The position numbers were made by a program, and so were the translations under genes. The notes under the pieces are model-generated. The model saw nothing but the letters and a program-made list of their open reading frames with translations. It did no database searches and was not told where the DNA came from. A stretch of 64,000 nucleotides of DNA from Demequina subtropica (lineage in GTDB: Bacteria > Actinomycetota > Actinomycetes > Actinomycetales > Demequinaceae): contig NZ_BBMB01000005.1 of NCBI RefSeq assembly GCF_000971235.1, positions 174,667 to 238,666 of the forward strand. The letters run 5' to 3'. Positions 10,630-19,227 of this stretch are shown here, piece by piece; positions within the stretch are counted from its first letter, which is position 1, and every line of letters starts with the position of its first letter.

Positions 10630-11370
10630 CTACGAGGCGAAGTCCATCCCGTCGATGCCCGTGATGAGGGCGTCGGCGTGCTCGGGGCACACGGTGAACG
10701 CGAGCATCGTGCCCATGAGCTGCGACGTGGCGACGGCCACCTGCGCCTCCATCTCCTCCTCGGTGGCGTCCTCGTCGAGCCCCGTGAAGGCCGCGCCCAT
10801 CATGAGGTCGGTGAAGGCCTCCTCGAGCAGGTCCTCGACGGGCGTGCCCTGCTCGACGGCCTGGCACGTGTCCCACGCGCCGGTGAGCGCGGCCGCCTCC
10901 ATCTCGGGCGTCGCAGCGATCCCGAGGTCGAGGCCGTCCAGGGACGCCAGCAGCAGCACCTCGCGCTGCATGCGCGACAGGTCGCTCCCTGCGTCCACCA
11001 GGAAGGCGGTGAGGGGATCCTCCCCTGCGGTGGCCGCCTCGCCCTCGATCGAGCCCGCGAGAGCACCCTCGAAGCCCGCGTACACGTCCGGGTCGATCAG
11101 CGCCGTACGCTCCTCGGCGGTCATCCCCAGCACGGGCGAGTCCTCGCCGGCCCAGTCCTCGTCGCCGGCGGGTGCGGGGCTGGCACCGTCATCGGTGCCG
11201 GCGTCATCCGCGGTGGCCTCATCGGTCGGCTCGACGCTCGTCTCGACGGTCGCGACGGCCTCCGAGGCCGTGCCGGCGGGCTCAGGCGTGGCACCGGAGT
11301 CCTCACCGCTGCTCGAGCAACCCGCGACCAGCAGCAGCGCCGCGACGGCGACCGTCATCTTTCCACGCAT
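10630..11370 (-). CDS. Secreted lipoprotein of unknown function
   Basis: 246 residues. The N-terminus MRGKMTVAVAALLLVAGCSSS is a lipoprotein signal peptide with lipobox LVAGC. Residues about 20-85 are an acidic Ser/Glu/Ala-rich linker. The remainder is mostly helical, acidic and contains a Cys in AWDTCQAVEQGTPVEDLLEEAF and another in FTVCPEHADALI, which might pair. I do not recognise the family; the DUF732-like layout (small lipoprotein with two cysteines) is only a loose resemblance. It is a single gene, with the channel gene's start 56 bp beyond its stop. Confidence 0.78.
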   Translation of the reverse strand: MRGKMTVAVAALLLVAGCSSSGEDSGATPEPAGTASEAVATVETSVEPTDEATADDAGTDDGASPAPAGDEDWAGEDSPVLGMTAEERTALIDPDVYAGFEGALAGSIEGEAATAGEDPLTAFLVDAGSDLSRMQREVLLLASLDGLDLGIAATPEMEAAALTGAWDTCQAVEQGTPVEDLLEEAFTDLMMGAAFTGLDEDATEEEMEAQVAVATSQLMGTMLAFTVCPEHADALITGIDGMDFAS

Positions 11371-11574
11371 GTGGTGAATCCCCCCTCGGATCAGGACGCC
11401 GCCGAGCGGCGGCTGGCCGTAGCGTATCGCCTGGTCCGCGGTAGTTCCGGTATCGACGCCGGGCCGATGCGGTCATGCGCCGCGCGAGCGTGCGCGTCGC
11501 GAGTTGCGTTGATGCCAACCGCGCGATTCTGTCGCACTCCCCAAGCCGCGTTCCGAAACCCTCGAGTGCGACGA

Positions 11575-12003
11575 TCAGGACGTGGCCGCGGCGAGAACCC
11601 CCAGTATGTTTGCCGCGAGGAGCCCCCAACTCCATCCCGAGAGCGACACCGCTGTCCACATCGGCGGCCTCGAAGGCGCAGCGCGCGTGGTCGCGAAGAT
11701 CGTGATGGATACGATCGCGACAATTAGTAGCGCGTGAGCAAGGTCGGACTCAAGAAGGCTCAAGTCAGCGAACGCGACGGCGGTGAGCACCATGGCGGGA
11801 AGGTTCGCGGCGACGTCTGTGAGACGTTCAAACCACGACGCCAACACCGCACGCGAGACGCCGTACGGGATGGCTGGCGGTTCGCTGCCGGTCCCGGTGC
11901 CAGTGACGCGCCGCTCGTACTCCTTCGCGAATCGGCTCACAAGGCTCGCGTTCAGCAATGACCCGAGCACCACCACGATGCCGGAGACGATGAAGAGTGT
12001 CAC
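11575..12003 (-). CDS. Small multi-pass membrane protein, third gene of tRNA-Val-adjacent operon
   Basis: 142 residues with a GTG start that overlaps the previous stop as GTGA. About three to four hydrophobic segments are visible: 1-20 (MTLFIVSGIVVVLGSLL), near 68-80, 87-108 and 122-139. A soluble loop around 25-60 carries TGTGTGSEPPAIPYG. No family is recognised. Codon use is less GC-biased than in core neighbours. As the membrane member of a tightly coupled operon with two soluble proteins it could be an effector or anchor, but that is inference only. Confidence 0.72.
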   Translation of the reverse strand: MTLFIVSGIVVVLGSLLNASLVSRFAKEYERRVTGTGTGSEPPAIPYGVSRAVLASWFERLTDVAANLPAMVLTAVAFADLSLLESDLAHALLIVAIVSITIFATTRAAPSRPPMWTAVSLSGWSWGLLAANILGVLAAATS

Positions 12004-12419
12004 GTGAGCGGGACGTCCAGCGAACGCACATATGGCTTTGAGTAGGGCATCCGCGCACTCACGGAGTATTCGATCCGGCAAGATCCCGTCTGCATGCCGT
12101 CCGGGGCGTTGATCGCAGCCTTGGCGGATACAGGTGCCGTCGAGCCCGTCGCGGTCGTGCCTACGTGGCGCCACTTCTTGCCGTTCGAGATCACCTTGTC
12201 GGCGATCGCAGTCGCGGCGTAGGTCTGACCGGCCTCACGCAACTCTGAGGTGAACGAGAAGGTCAGTTGCTCTCCTAGGTGGTTGCGATAGAGCAACTCA
12301 TGGTTGTGGGTGAGCAGAGTGTGTTCGCATCGCGACTCGGCTGCCGCCTGCCCCTCAAGACCGACAATCGTGATATCCGCACGCACGACTCGGAGCTTGT
12401 TCTTGTTGCCGCTTCTCAT
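12000..12419 (-). CDS. Hypothetical protein, second gene of tRNA-Val-adjacent operon
   Basis: 139 residues. The ATG at 12419 overlaps the stop of the upstream gene as ATGA, and AGGAAG lies 8 nt before it. The sequence begins MRSGNKNKLRVVRADITIVGLEGQ, is rich in alternating beta-type segments (LTFSFTSELREAG, SCRIEYSVSARM) and has no membrane segment or recognised motif. A compact beta-sandwich would fit, but this is a guess. It contains two cysteines (SRCEHTL and GSCRIEY). GC is clearly lower than in flanking core genes, which suggests later acquisition. Confidence 0.72.
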   Translation of the reverse strand: MRSGNKNKLRVVRADITIVGLEGQAAAESRCEHTLLTHNHELLYRNHLGEQLTFSFTSELREAGQTYAATAIADKVISNGKKWRHVGTTATGSTAPVSAKAAINAPDGMQTGSCRIEYSVSARMPYSKPYVRSLDVPLT

Positions 12420-13462
12420 ACGAGGAACTTCCTCCGCCGTCCCGATAGGAGAACTTCGATTGCGCACTGACCCTGCTCAAGCAGGGCGATGTTCCGCATC
12501 GTGCGCCGCGCCAGACTGCGTATTGCAGGGATTTCGCCGCGCGGGACGATGACTCCGACCGCGCCGACGAGGTGATCGCGATCGTGGAACCGCTGTTGCG
12601 GCGCACGCCACGTAGCCGCGATACCGTCCGACACGGGAATGCGCGCAGCAGTCGCGCGCGTCACGAGACCTCGCGCGGCTAACTCGTGCCACGTTCCTTC
12701 GTGATAGGCCACATATGGTTCGTCGACCTCGACGTGCTCCTCCGATGTACCGACGAACGCCGAGGAGTTCAGTTGCTCGACTCCCAGCCCCGCGCTCGGC
12801 ATAGCCGCAATCAGCGTGTGAAGGTCCATGGCGGAAGACCAGAACGCGACGACCTTGTCGCGCCCAGTTTCGTATGCAAAGTACTCACCACGCGCGTCAC
12901 GCCAGAGGTGCGCCGGCAGGCTCCTCGTTCCGTACTCGAAGTCCTCTACGTCGCCTCCATCTGCATCTGTCCGCTGCACTGCAGCAGATTTGTAGCGCGT
13001 CTCGGGAAGCGCGACTACCGCGATGAGGTCACGGACCTTGCGCACATTGCCCCACATCGCCGCATCTGAACTTGCCCGCAACGACGCACTGTGCGGATGC
13101 CTCAGCCCAAGGCTTCTGAGGGCAGCCGATCTCTCCGGTGTTTGACCGATAGCGCTGCGAAGCTGAATTAGCAGCAGGTCACCTTCGCGCCCGACAACTC
13201 TGTCGAACCCAGTCTCGCGATCGAGGGGGAGCACGTAGCCACGCGGCAGTACCGATGCACGCGGAGAGATCGCCGCAACAATCTCATCGCGCGCGGCAAG
13301 CGTCGAAGTCGCCAACTCAAGCCCCCCGAAATCGCCGTTTACCTCCGCCTGGCGATCGCGGCCCGCCGCGTGCCATGCGTAGAAGTCGAGGGTATAGCCC
13401 CTGGAACTTGCCATGCAAGGGCACCAGTAGCGACCATTCGAAGGCGCCCGTTGCAGCAGCAT
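12416..13462 (-). CDS. Hypothetical protein, first gene of tRNA-Val-adjacent operon
   Basis: 348 residues if translation starts at ATG 13462, 12 nt beyond the 3' CCA of tRNA-Val. ATG 13414 (333 residues, MASSRGYTLDFYAW) is an alternative, and neither has a strong ribosome site. Upstream in-frame codons run into the tRNA and cannot be coding. No known domain is recognised. Features are RDLIAVVALPETRYKS, FWSSAMDLHTLIAAM and a basic tail GRRRKFLV. It is followed by two further genes through 4-bp overlaps, so all three should be made together. The low GC and position at a tRNA 3' end suggest a small island. Confidence 0.72.
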   Translation of the reverse strand: MLLQRAPSNGRYWCPCMASSRGYTLDFYAWHAAGRDRQAEVNGDFGGLELATSTLAARDEIVAAISPRASVLPRGYVLPLDRETGFDRVVGREGDLLLIQLRSAIGQTPERSAALRSLGLRHPHSASLRASSDAAMWGNVRKVRDLIAVVALPETRYKSAAVQRTDADGGDVEDFEYGTRSLPAHLWRDARGEYFAYETGRDKVVAFWSSAMDLHTLIAAMPSAGLGVEQLNSSAFVGTSEEHVEVDEPYVAYHEGTWHELAARGLVTRATAARIPVSDGIAATWRAPQQRFHDRDHLVGAVGVIVPRGEIPAIRSLARRTMRNIALLEQGQCAIEVLLSGRRRKFLV

Positions 13463-13474
13463 TCGGACGACCAG

Positions 13475-13551
13475 TGGTGGGCCCTGCCGGACTCGAACCG
13501 ACGACACCTGCGGTGTAAACGCAGTGCTCTAACCAACTGAGCTAAGGGCCC
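13475..13551 (-). tRNA. tRNA-Val(TAC)
   Basis: Read on the minus strand, this is a full cloverleaf: acceptor GGGCCCT paired with AGGGCCC, D arm GCTC-AGAGC, anticodon stem CTGCG/CGCAG around loop TTTACAC (anticodon TAC, valine GTA), T arm with GGTTCGAGTCC, discriminator A and an encoded CCA. Its 3' end faces the unknown three-gene operon. Confidence 0.95.
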
Positions 13552-13592
13552 GCGGACCATTGTGGCAGGCGCGTCGCGACCGCCGTGACAGG

Positions 13593-14246
13593 TCAGGGGC
13601 GCAGCACGGCGACGAGCAGCGCCGCCGCGCCCGCGAGCGCCCAGCTCACCAAGGATCCGACCAGGAACTCCTCCGCGGTGGAGCCGCGGCCGCGGTCGCC
13701 GGAGATCTCGGGGAACCGGCCGATGCCCTTCGCTGCCATGAGGCCCACGACCACTCCCTCCGCGCCCACGAGCGCGAGCGCCGCGATGAGCAGCCGCTCG
13801 AGCGGGCCGATGAACCGCCCGCCACGCAGGTGGGACGCCACGCCCGGCGGGTCCTCCTCCTCGTCTTCGGGCGCGGTGCGCGCCCGTGCGAGCACATCGC
13901 GGCAGACCTCGTTGCCCGTGCGCGTGAGCAGCACCACAGCGCCGAGCCCAGCGATGATCGCCGCGGCACGGTCCGGCCCGCCGTCGGCGAGCACGAGCAG
14001 CCCTGCGGCCGCGACGAGGAAGCCCATCGCGATGTCGGCTCCGTAGCGCCACCGCAGGATCAGCCATGCCGCGGAGCCCGCGCCCAGCGCGAACGCCCCC
14101 CATGCGCCGACAGCGTTCGCGACACCGGCCGCCACGAGCACGATGAGCAGCCACGCCGCGGACGAGGCAAGGAGCGTCCGGCCGCGGAGGAACCACCGGA
14201 GCACCTCGGTGCCGGCGATCATCGCGACGAGCACCGCCGCGGTCAT
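13593..14246 (-). CDS. Membrane protein paired with SatD
   Basis: 217 residues with five or six hydrophobic segments, an acidic loop near 124-132 (APEDEEEDPPG) and the C-terminal block KGIGRFPEIS ... STAEEFLVGSLVSWALAG. Its ATG overlaps the SatD stop (ATGA), so the pair is translationally coupled. SatD genes are commonly followed by a membrane protein gene; this one appears to be the actinobacterial counterpart. No catalytic motif is seen. It stops 42 bp before tRNA-Val. Confidence 0.82.
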   Translation of the reverse strand: MTAAVLVAMIAGTEVLRWFLRGRTLLASSAAWLLIVLVAAGVANAVGAWGAFALGAGSAAWLILRWRYGADIAMGFLVAAAGLLVLADGGPDRAAAIIAGLGAVVLLTRTGNEVCRDVLARARTAPEDEEEDPPGVASHLRGGRFIGPLERLLIAALALVGAEGVVVGLMAAKGIGRFPEISGDRGRGSTAEEFLVGSLVSWALAGAAALLVAVLRP

Positions 14247-14872
14247 CGCGCGCCTCCCGCGAGCTGGCCCAGCGCCTCGCGCAGCGCGATCGCCCCGGAC
14301 CGGTGGGCCGACTGCGACACCGCGCCCTGGCTGATCGACTCACGTGCGGCGATGGCCTCCTGGCGCTCGCCGCGGATCACGCCTGCTGCGATGCGCCGCT
14401 CGCGCGCCTTCATGCGGCCGAGCACGTGGTCACGGAGGAGCAGCACCGAGGACGTCATGCCAGCATCGTCCCCCGGACCACCGACACACCACGCGCGCAC
14501 CGCCGTCTGACCCGCATCCTCACGCCGATGCGCCTCCTCGATCGCGTCGCGCGCGCGCCACCACGCGCTCCCGTCGGAGATGTCGCCCTCGACCTCGACC
14601 ACCTCGCCGAGGCCGATCCCGGTCCGCACCTCGACCTCGTCCGGCAAGGCCAGCACCGCCAGGGTGGTGGCACGGATCGCGTCGGCGACCGTCCGGTACA
14701 CGCCCTGGAACTCGTCCCCCACCGTCGCGCCGAGCGGGCGCACCGCTGAGACGTCCCTCTCCGCGTCCGCGAAAGCCTCGAGCACCGCGGCCTGGCCGGC
14801 GACGCGGTCCTTCAGCTCGCGCGAGCGCACGATGTCCACGATCACTGCGGCGACGTGCTCCATGGGATCCAC
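14243..14872 (-). CDS. satD: SatD family protein
   Basis: 209 residues; start GTG 14872 or ATG 14863. The N-terminus AAVIVDIVRSRELKDR and RPLGATVGDEFQGVYRTVADA are the SatD core, resembling a nucleotidyl-cyclase-like fold (the GDEF-like segment is notable). The C-terminus about 150-209 reads as a helix-turn-helix (RQEAIAARESISQGAVSQSAHRSGAIALREAL), so the protein may bind DNA. A perfect 9-bp inverted repeat lies just upstream. In streptococci SatD is linked to acid tolerance; the function here is inferred from family only. Confidence 0.85.
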   Translation of the reverse strand: MDPMEHVAAVIVDIVRSRELKDRVAGQAAVLEAFADAERDVSAVRPLGATVGDEFQGVYRTVADAIRATTLAVLALPDEVEVRTGIGLGEVVEVEGDISDGSAWWRARDAIEEAHRREDAGQTAVRAWCVGGPGDDAGMTSSVLLLRDHVLGRMKARERRIAAGVIRGERQEAIAARESISQGAVSQSAHRSGAIALREALGQLAGGAR

Positions 14873-14879
14873 ATTAACA

Positions 14880-14900
14880 CTTATATGTAGAACATATAAG
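14880..14900. promoter_or_regulatory. Perfect inverted repeat upstream of satD
   Basis: CTTATATGT and ACATATAAG, perfect 9-bp arms separated by AGA, 7 nt before the satD start codon. In DNA of about 70% GC such an A/T-rich palindrome is striking. The HTH at the SatD C-terminus makes autoregulation the simplest idea. Confidence 0.62.
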
Positions 14901-14947
14901 GCTATTCAAGCCCACTCCGTCACCCGGCTGCCGGGTAGCCTCGCACG

Positions 14948-15342
14948 ATGCGCCCGACGCCCCGCCCCCGCCGTCGCCCCGACGTGACCGAGATCGAGCT
15001 GGTCGGCGGCGTGGAGAAGCGCAGCATCGTGGTGGCCGACCCGGACCCGACCTGGGCGGACGTGTACGAGGTCCAGCGCGATCGCATCGCCGGCGCGCTC
15101 GGACCGGTCGCACGCCCGCGCTCGACGTCCACGTGCACGTCCTCGAGGCGGGCGACCCCGCGGTCGAGAATCACCTGCTCCTGCGCGACCAGCTGCGCCG
15201 CAGCCGCGAGGACAGGGCGCTCTACGCGGAGGCCAAGCGCGCGCTCGCCGCGCAGGACTGGCCCGACATGAACGCCTACTCGGACGCCAAGACCGCGGTG
15301 ATCGAGGAGATCAAGTCCCACGCTCGCGCCTATATCCGATAG
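14948..15342 (+). pseudogene. grpB (UPF0157) remnant with internal deletion and frameshift
   Basis: Two pieces of a GrpB-family nucleotidyltransferase-like protein lie in different frames. The 5' part (from ATG 14948) gives KRSIVVADPDPTWADVYEVQRDRIAGALGP, the family N-terminus. The 3' part (frame of 15133, ending at 15342) gives TPALDVHVHVLEAGDP ... AEAKRALAAQDWPDMNAYSDAKTAVIEEI, the family C-terminus. The central block, normally around GSTSVPGLAAKPVID and some 50-60 residues, is absent. The junction is near 15105-15115. Intact family members are about 170-180 residues, so this copy is broken. Confidence 0.8.
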
Positions 15343-15382
15343 ATATCAGCGGTTCTGCGGGCCGGCTCCGACCGCTGGGGCC

Positions 15383-15847
15383 TCAGCCGAGCAGCTGCTG
15401 GACCGCGCCGCGATACTCGGCGACGTCCCGCGCCTCGCCCTCGGGGTTGACGATCGCCCAGCGCACCACGCCATCGCCGTCCACCAGGAACGAGCCGCGA
15501 CCGGCCAGCCCCTTGTGCGGGTTGAACACGCCGTACTGACGCGACACCTCTCCGTGCGGCCAGAAGTCGGACAGCAGGTCCGCCTTGTAGCTGTGCGTGT
15601 CGGCCCACGCCTTGAGCGTGTAGATCGAGTCGCAGCTCACCACGATCACCCGGAGGCCGTCGTGCGTCAGCAGGTCCTCGGCCGCCCGCAGCTCGATGAG
15701 CTCGTTGGTGCACGTGTCGGAGAAGGCGAACGGCACGAAGACCAGCAGGTACGCGGTGCCGCGCAGGTCCTCGGTGCTCACCACCCTGCCGTGCGTGTCC
15801 GTCATGCGGAAGTCGGGGGCCTGATGGCCCACCAGGGGATGGCTCAC
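15383..15847 (-). CDS. Peroxiredoxin (AhpE/BCP type)
   Basis: 154 residues. GTG 15847 overlaps the DUF3052 stop as GTGA. The thioredoxin-like domain opens with HPLVGHQAPDFRMTDTHGRVVS; the peroxidatic cysteine is in PFAFSDTCTNEL, which matches the AhpE-type P-x-F-(S/T) active site. Later come VIVVSCDS, ADLLSDFWPHGEVSRQYGVF and RGSFLVDGDGVVRWAIV. It reduces peroxides using thiol partners that are not in this window. A second Cys (VVSCDS) exists but its role is uncertain. It is coupled to the DUF3052 gene upstream. Confidence 0.9.
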   Translation of the reverse strand: MSHPLVGHQAPDFRMTDTHGRVVSTEDLRGTAYLLVFVPFAFSDTCTNELIELRAAEDLLTHDGLRVIVVSCDSIYTLKAWADTHSYKADLLSDFWPHGEVSRQYGVFNPHKGLAGRGSFLVDGDGVVRWAIVNPEGEARDVAEYRGAVQQLLG

Positions 15848-16269
15848 TTGGAGCGGCCCTTCTCGACCAGGTAGGTCGCGGTCCACCGGGTACCGATCAC
15901 GAACGTCGACGTCGCATGCAGGCCGGCGACCGAGGCGGCCTCCTGCACCTCGCGCGGCTGCACGTGGCCGGACTGGCCCGCCTTGGGCGTGCACAGGCAC
16001 ACCGCGGCGCCATCGTCGAGAAGGGTCTGCGCGTCCATAAGAAGGTCGGCGAGATCGTCCTCGCCGTCCCGGAACCACACGATCACACCGTCGGTGACGT
16101 CCCCATAGTCCTCGTCGACCAGCGCCTCGCCCGTCGCCGCCTCGACAGCGTCGCGGAAGTCCGCGTCGGTGTCGTCGTCGTAGCCGTATTCCTGGATGAT
16201 CTGGCCCGTCTTCAGCGCGAGCCGCGCGACGACGGCGTCTACCGCCTTCGCGTCCTCCTGTGTCGCCAC
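15844..16269 (-). CDS. DUF3052 domain protein
   Basis: 141 residues from GTG 16269, preceded by GAAGGGGG. The sequence runs ATQEDAKAVDAVVARLALKTGQIIQEYGYDDDTDADFRDAV, VIVWFRDGEDDLADLLMDAQTLL, then a short basic tail. It is highly acidic and typical of the actinobacterial DUF3052 family, which is generally found beside aceE as here. Function unknown. A longer frame to 16338 exists, but the family starts near ATQEDAK. It is divergent from aceE and cotranscribed with the peroxiredoxin. Confidence 0.86.
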   Translation of the reverse strand: MATQEDAKAVDAVVARLALKTGQIIQEYGYDDDTDADFRDAVEAATGEALVDEDYGDVTDGVIVWFRDGEDDLADLLMDAQTLLDDGAAVCLCTPKAGQSGHVQPREVQEAASVAGLHATSTFVIGTRWTATYLVEKGRSK

Positions 16270-16403
16270 GGTGGCGGGACCCCCTTCGTCGGTTCGTCGT
16301 GCGCGGAAGCGCACGCTTGGCGTCCACACTAGAGGCACCCCGCGCCGGGGGGCAATTGCCCGCGCCGCGCATCGTGCCGGCCGCCGTGCGCAGCACGTGG
16401 CGC

Positions 16404-16432
16404 GTGACAGTAACCTGGTGCGTGGAAACTAT
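16404..16432 (+). promoter_or_regulatory. Possible aceE promoter
   Basis: GTGACA and AACTAT are separated by 17 bp, 80 bp before the aceE start codon, in the 243-bp divergent region. The match to a housekeeping sigma consensus is moderate. No operator repeat was noticed nearby. Confidence 0.35.
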
Positions 16433-16512
16433 GTGGAGCGCGCCTGCGTACACGCGTGGCGCGCCCTCCCCACACCCGGCGCGCCACCGCGCGCCCGAAC
16501 GGAAGGTCACCT

Positions 16513-19227
16513 GTGGCACATCACGGCGAGGTTGACAAGGACCCGGGCGAGACCCAGGAGTGGCTCGAGTCCCTGGACGGCCTGATCGAGGCCGGCGGCG
16601 AGAGCCGCGCCGAGTACATCGTGGACCAGCTGGTCGAGCACGCGGCCAAGAAGCAGCTCAGCGTGCCTCTCAGCCTCAACACGCCGTACGTCAACACGAT
16701 CCACAAGGACGACGAGCCCGAGTTCCCCGGCGACGAGGAGCTCGAGCGCCGCTACCGCGGCTGGATCCGCTGGAACGCGGCCGTCATGGTGACGCGCGCC
16801 CAGGCCGGCGGCAAGGGCATCGGCGGCCACATCTCGTCGTACGCGTCCGTGGCGACGCTGTACGAGGTGGGCCTCAACCACTTCTTCAAGGGCAAGGACC
16901 ACCCGAGCGGTGGCGACCAGGTCTACTACCAGGGCCACGCCGCGCCCGGCGTCTATGCGCGCGGATTCGTCGAGGGCCGCTTCGGCGAGCAGGACCTCGA
17001 CTCGTTCCGCCAGGAGAAGTCCGGCGAGGGCCGCGGCCTGTCGTCGTACCCGCACCCGCGCCTCATGGAGGACGTGTGGGAGTTCCCCACCGTGTCGATG
17101 GGCCTCGGCCCCGCCTCCGCGATCTACCAGGCGTGGACCAACCGCTACCTCCACCTGCGCGGCATCAAGGACACCTCCGAGCAGCACGTCTGGGCGTTCC
17201 TCGGCGACGGCGAGATGGACGAGCCCGAGAGCCGCGGCATGCTGCAGCTCGCGGCCAACCAGAACCTCGACAACCTCACCTTCGTGGTCAACTGCAACCT
17301 GCAGCGCCTCGACGGCCCCGTGCGAGGCAACGGCAAGATCATCCAGGAGCTCGAGGCGTTCTTCCGCGGCGCGGGCTGGAACGTCATCAAGGTCGTGTGG
17401 GGCCGCGGCTGGGACCCGCTGCTCGAGCGCGATGAGGACGGCGCCCTGGTCAACCTCATGAACACCGTCCCGGACGGCGACTTCCAGACCTTCCGCGCCG
17501 AGTCCGGTGCGTTCATCCGCGACCAGTTCTTCGGCGGCGACCCGCGCGCCAAGGAGCTCGTCAAGGACATGACGGACGACGAGATCTGGGCCCTCAAGCG
17601 CGGCGGTCACGACTACCGCAAGCTCTACGCGGCGTACGCGAAGGCCACCACCGAGAAGAACGGCAAGCCCACGGTCATCCTCGCGAAGACCGTCAAGGGC
17701 TACGGCCTGGGCTCGAACTTCGCGGCCCGCAACTCGACCCACCAGATGAAGAAGCTGGCCGCGGCCGACCTCAAGGTCCTGCGCGACACGTTCGACATCC
17801 CGTTCACCGACGAGCAGCTCGAGGCGGACCCGTACCACCCGCCGTACTTCCACCCCGGCTTCGACGACCCGGCGATCCAGTACATGCTGGACCGCCGCAA
17901 GCAGCTCGGCGGCTTCGTGCCCGAGCGCCGCGGCGACCGCAAGGAGATCACGCTGCCGGAGGCGAAGGCCTACGACCTGCTCGCGAAGGGCTCGGGCAAG
18001 CAGGAGGTGGCCACCACCATGGCGCTCGTGCGCCTGTTCAAGGACCTGGTCCGCGACAAGGAGTTCGGCCACCGCCTGGTGCCGATCATCCCCGACGAGG
18101 CCCGCACGTTCGGCCTCGACTCGATCTTCCCCTCCGCCAAGATCTTCAACACGCAGGGGCAGAACTACCTGCCGGTGGACCGCGAGCTCATGCTCTCCTA
18201 CAAGGAGTCCGAGTCCGGCCAGATCATGCACACGGGCATCAACGAGGCCGGCTCCGCCGCCGCGTTCCAGGCCGTGGGCACGTCCTACGCCACGCACGGC
18301 GAGCCGCTGATCCCGTTCTACATCTTCTACTCGATGTTCGGGTTCCAGCGCACGGGCGACCAGTTCTGGGCGGCGGGCGACCAGCTCACGCGCGGCTTCA
18401 TCGTCGGCGCCACCGCGGGCCGCACCACGCTCGCCGGTGAGGGCCTCCAGCACGGCGACGGCCACTCCCCGATCCTCGCGGGCACCAACACGTCGATCGT
18501 CCAGTACGACGCGGCCTACGGCTACGAGCTGCGCCACATCGTCAAGGACGGCATCGAGCGTTGGTACGGCCCCGACACCGGCCGCGACCGCAACGTCATG
18601 TACTACCTCACGGTCTACAACGAGCCGTACGTCCAGCCTGCCGAGCCCGAGGACGTCGACGTCGAGGGCATCCTCAAGGGCATCCACCGCGTGTCCGCGG
18701 CGCCCGAGGGTCCCGGCCCCGAGGCGCAGATCCTCGCCTCGGGCGTGGGCGTGCCGTGGGCGTACGAGGCGCAGGAGATGCTTCTCCGCGACTACGGCGT
18801 GCGCGCCGCGGTCTGGTCCGTGACGTCGTGGAACGAGCTCCGACGCGACGCCCTCGAGGCCGAGCGCCAGGCGTTCCTGCACCCCGAGCACGGCATCCGC
18901 GTCCCGTTCCTCACCCAGAAGCTCCAGGGTGCGGCGGGTCCGTTCATCGCGACCTCGGACTACGACCACCTGGTCGCGGACCAGATCCGCGCATGGGTCC
19001 CCGGCGACTACGCGACGCTCGGTGCGGACGGCTTCGGCTTCTCCGACACGCGCGCCGCCGCCCGCCGCTTCTTCAACATCGACGGCGCCTCCACCGCGGT
19101 GCGCGTGCTCCAGATGCTCGAGAAGCGCGGCGAGGTCCCCGCCGGCACCTACGCGCAGGCCATCCAGCGCTACGAGCTGCTCGACCCCCGCAAGGGCACG
19201 TCGGGCGGTGGTGGCGGCGAGGGCTAA
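16513..19227 (+). CDS. aceE: Pyruvate dehydrogenase E1 component, homodimeric type
   Basis: 904 residues. GTG 16513 has GGAAGG 6 nt upstream; the open frame further 5' is unrelated. The E1 order is visible: [42 protein letters not shown], the thiamine diphosphate motif [12 protein letters not shown] ... [62 protein letters not shown] and [12 protein letters not shown]. It decarboxylates pyruvate and passes the acetyl group to the E2 lipoyl domain; E2/E3 genes are not in this window. The C-terminus ends in a glycine run. Its stop overlaps that of the convergent membrane protein gene. Confidence 0.97.
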   Translation: MAHHGEVDKDPGETQEWLESLDGLIEAGGESRAEYIVDQLVEHAAKKQLSVPLSLNTPYVNTIHKDDEPEFPGDEELERRYRGWIRWNAAVMVTRAQAGGKGIGGHISSYASVATLYEVGLNHFFKGKDHPSGGDQVYYQGHAAPGVYARGFVEGRFGEQDLDSFRQEKSGEGRGLSSYPHPRLMEDVWEFPTVSMGLGPASAIYQAWTNRYLHLRGIKDTSEQHVWAFLGDGEMDEPESRGMLQLAANQNLDNLTFVVNCNLQRLDGPVRGNGKIIQELEAFFRGAGWNVIKVVWGRGWDPLLERDEDGALVNLMNTVPDGDFQTFRAESGAFIRDQFFGGDPRAKELVKDMTDDEIWALKRGGHDYRKLYAAYAKATTEKNGKPTVILAKTVKGYGLGSNFAARNSTHQMKKLAAADLKVLRDTFDIPFTDEQLEADPYHPPYFHPGFDDPAIQYMLDRRKQLGGFVPERRGDRKEITLPEAKAYDLLAKGSGKQEVATTMALVRLFKDLVRDKEFGHRLVPIIPDEARTFGLDSIFPSAKIFNTQGQNYLPVDRELMLSYKESESGQIMHTGINEAGSAAAFQAVGTSYATHGEPLIPFYIFYSMFGFQRTGDQFWAAGDQLTRGFIVGATAGRTTLAGEGLQHGDGHSPILAGTNTSIVQYDAAYGYELRHIVKDGIERWYGPDTGRDRNVMYYLTVYNEPYVQPAEPEDVDVEGILKGIHRVSAAPEGPGPEAQILASGVGVPWAYEAQEMLLRDYGVRAAVWSVTSWNELRRDALEAERQAFLHPEHGIRVPFLTQKLQGAAGPFIATSDYDHLVADQIRAWVPGDYATLGADGFGFSDTRAAARRFFNIDGASTAVRVLQMLEKRGEVPAGTYAQAIQRYELLDPRKGTSGGGGGEG

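Noticed and set aside
13475..13560. Attachment-site repeat of the tRNA-Val 3' end
   Set aside because: No second copy of the tRNA end was found near 11.4-11.6 kb, so integration at this tRNA is only suggested by position and composition.
16507..18969. 820-residue open frame on the minus strand opposite aceE
   Set aside because: Its sequence is an antisense shadow with Arg/Val/Leu-rich low-complexity content and no family motif; the plus strand clearly encodes AceE.
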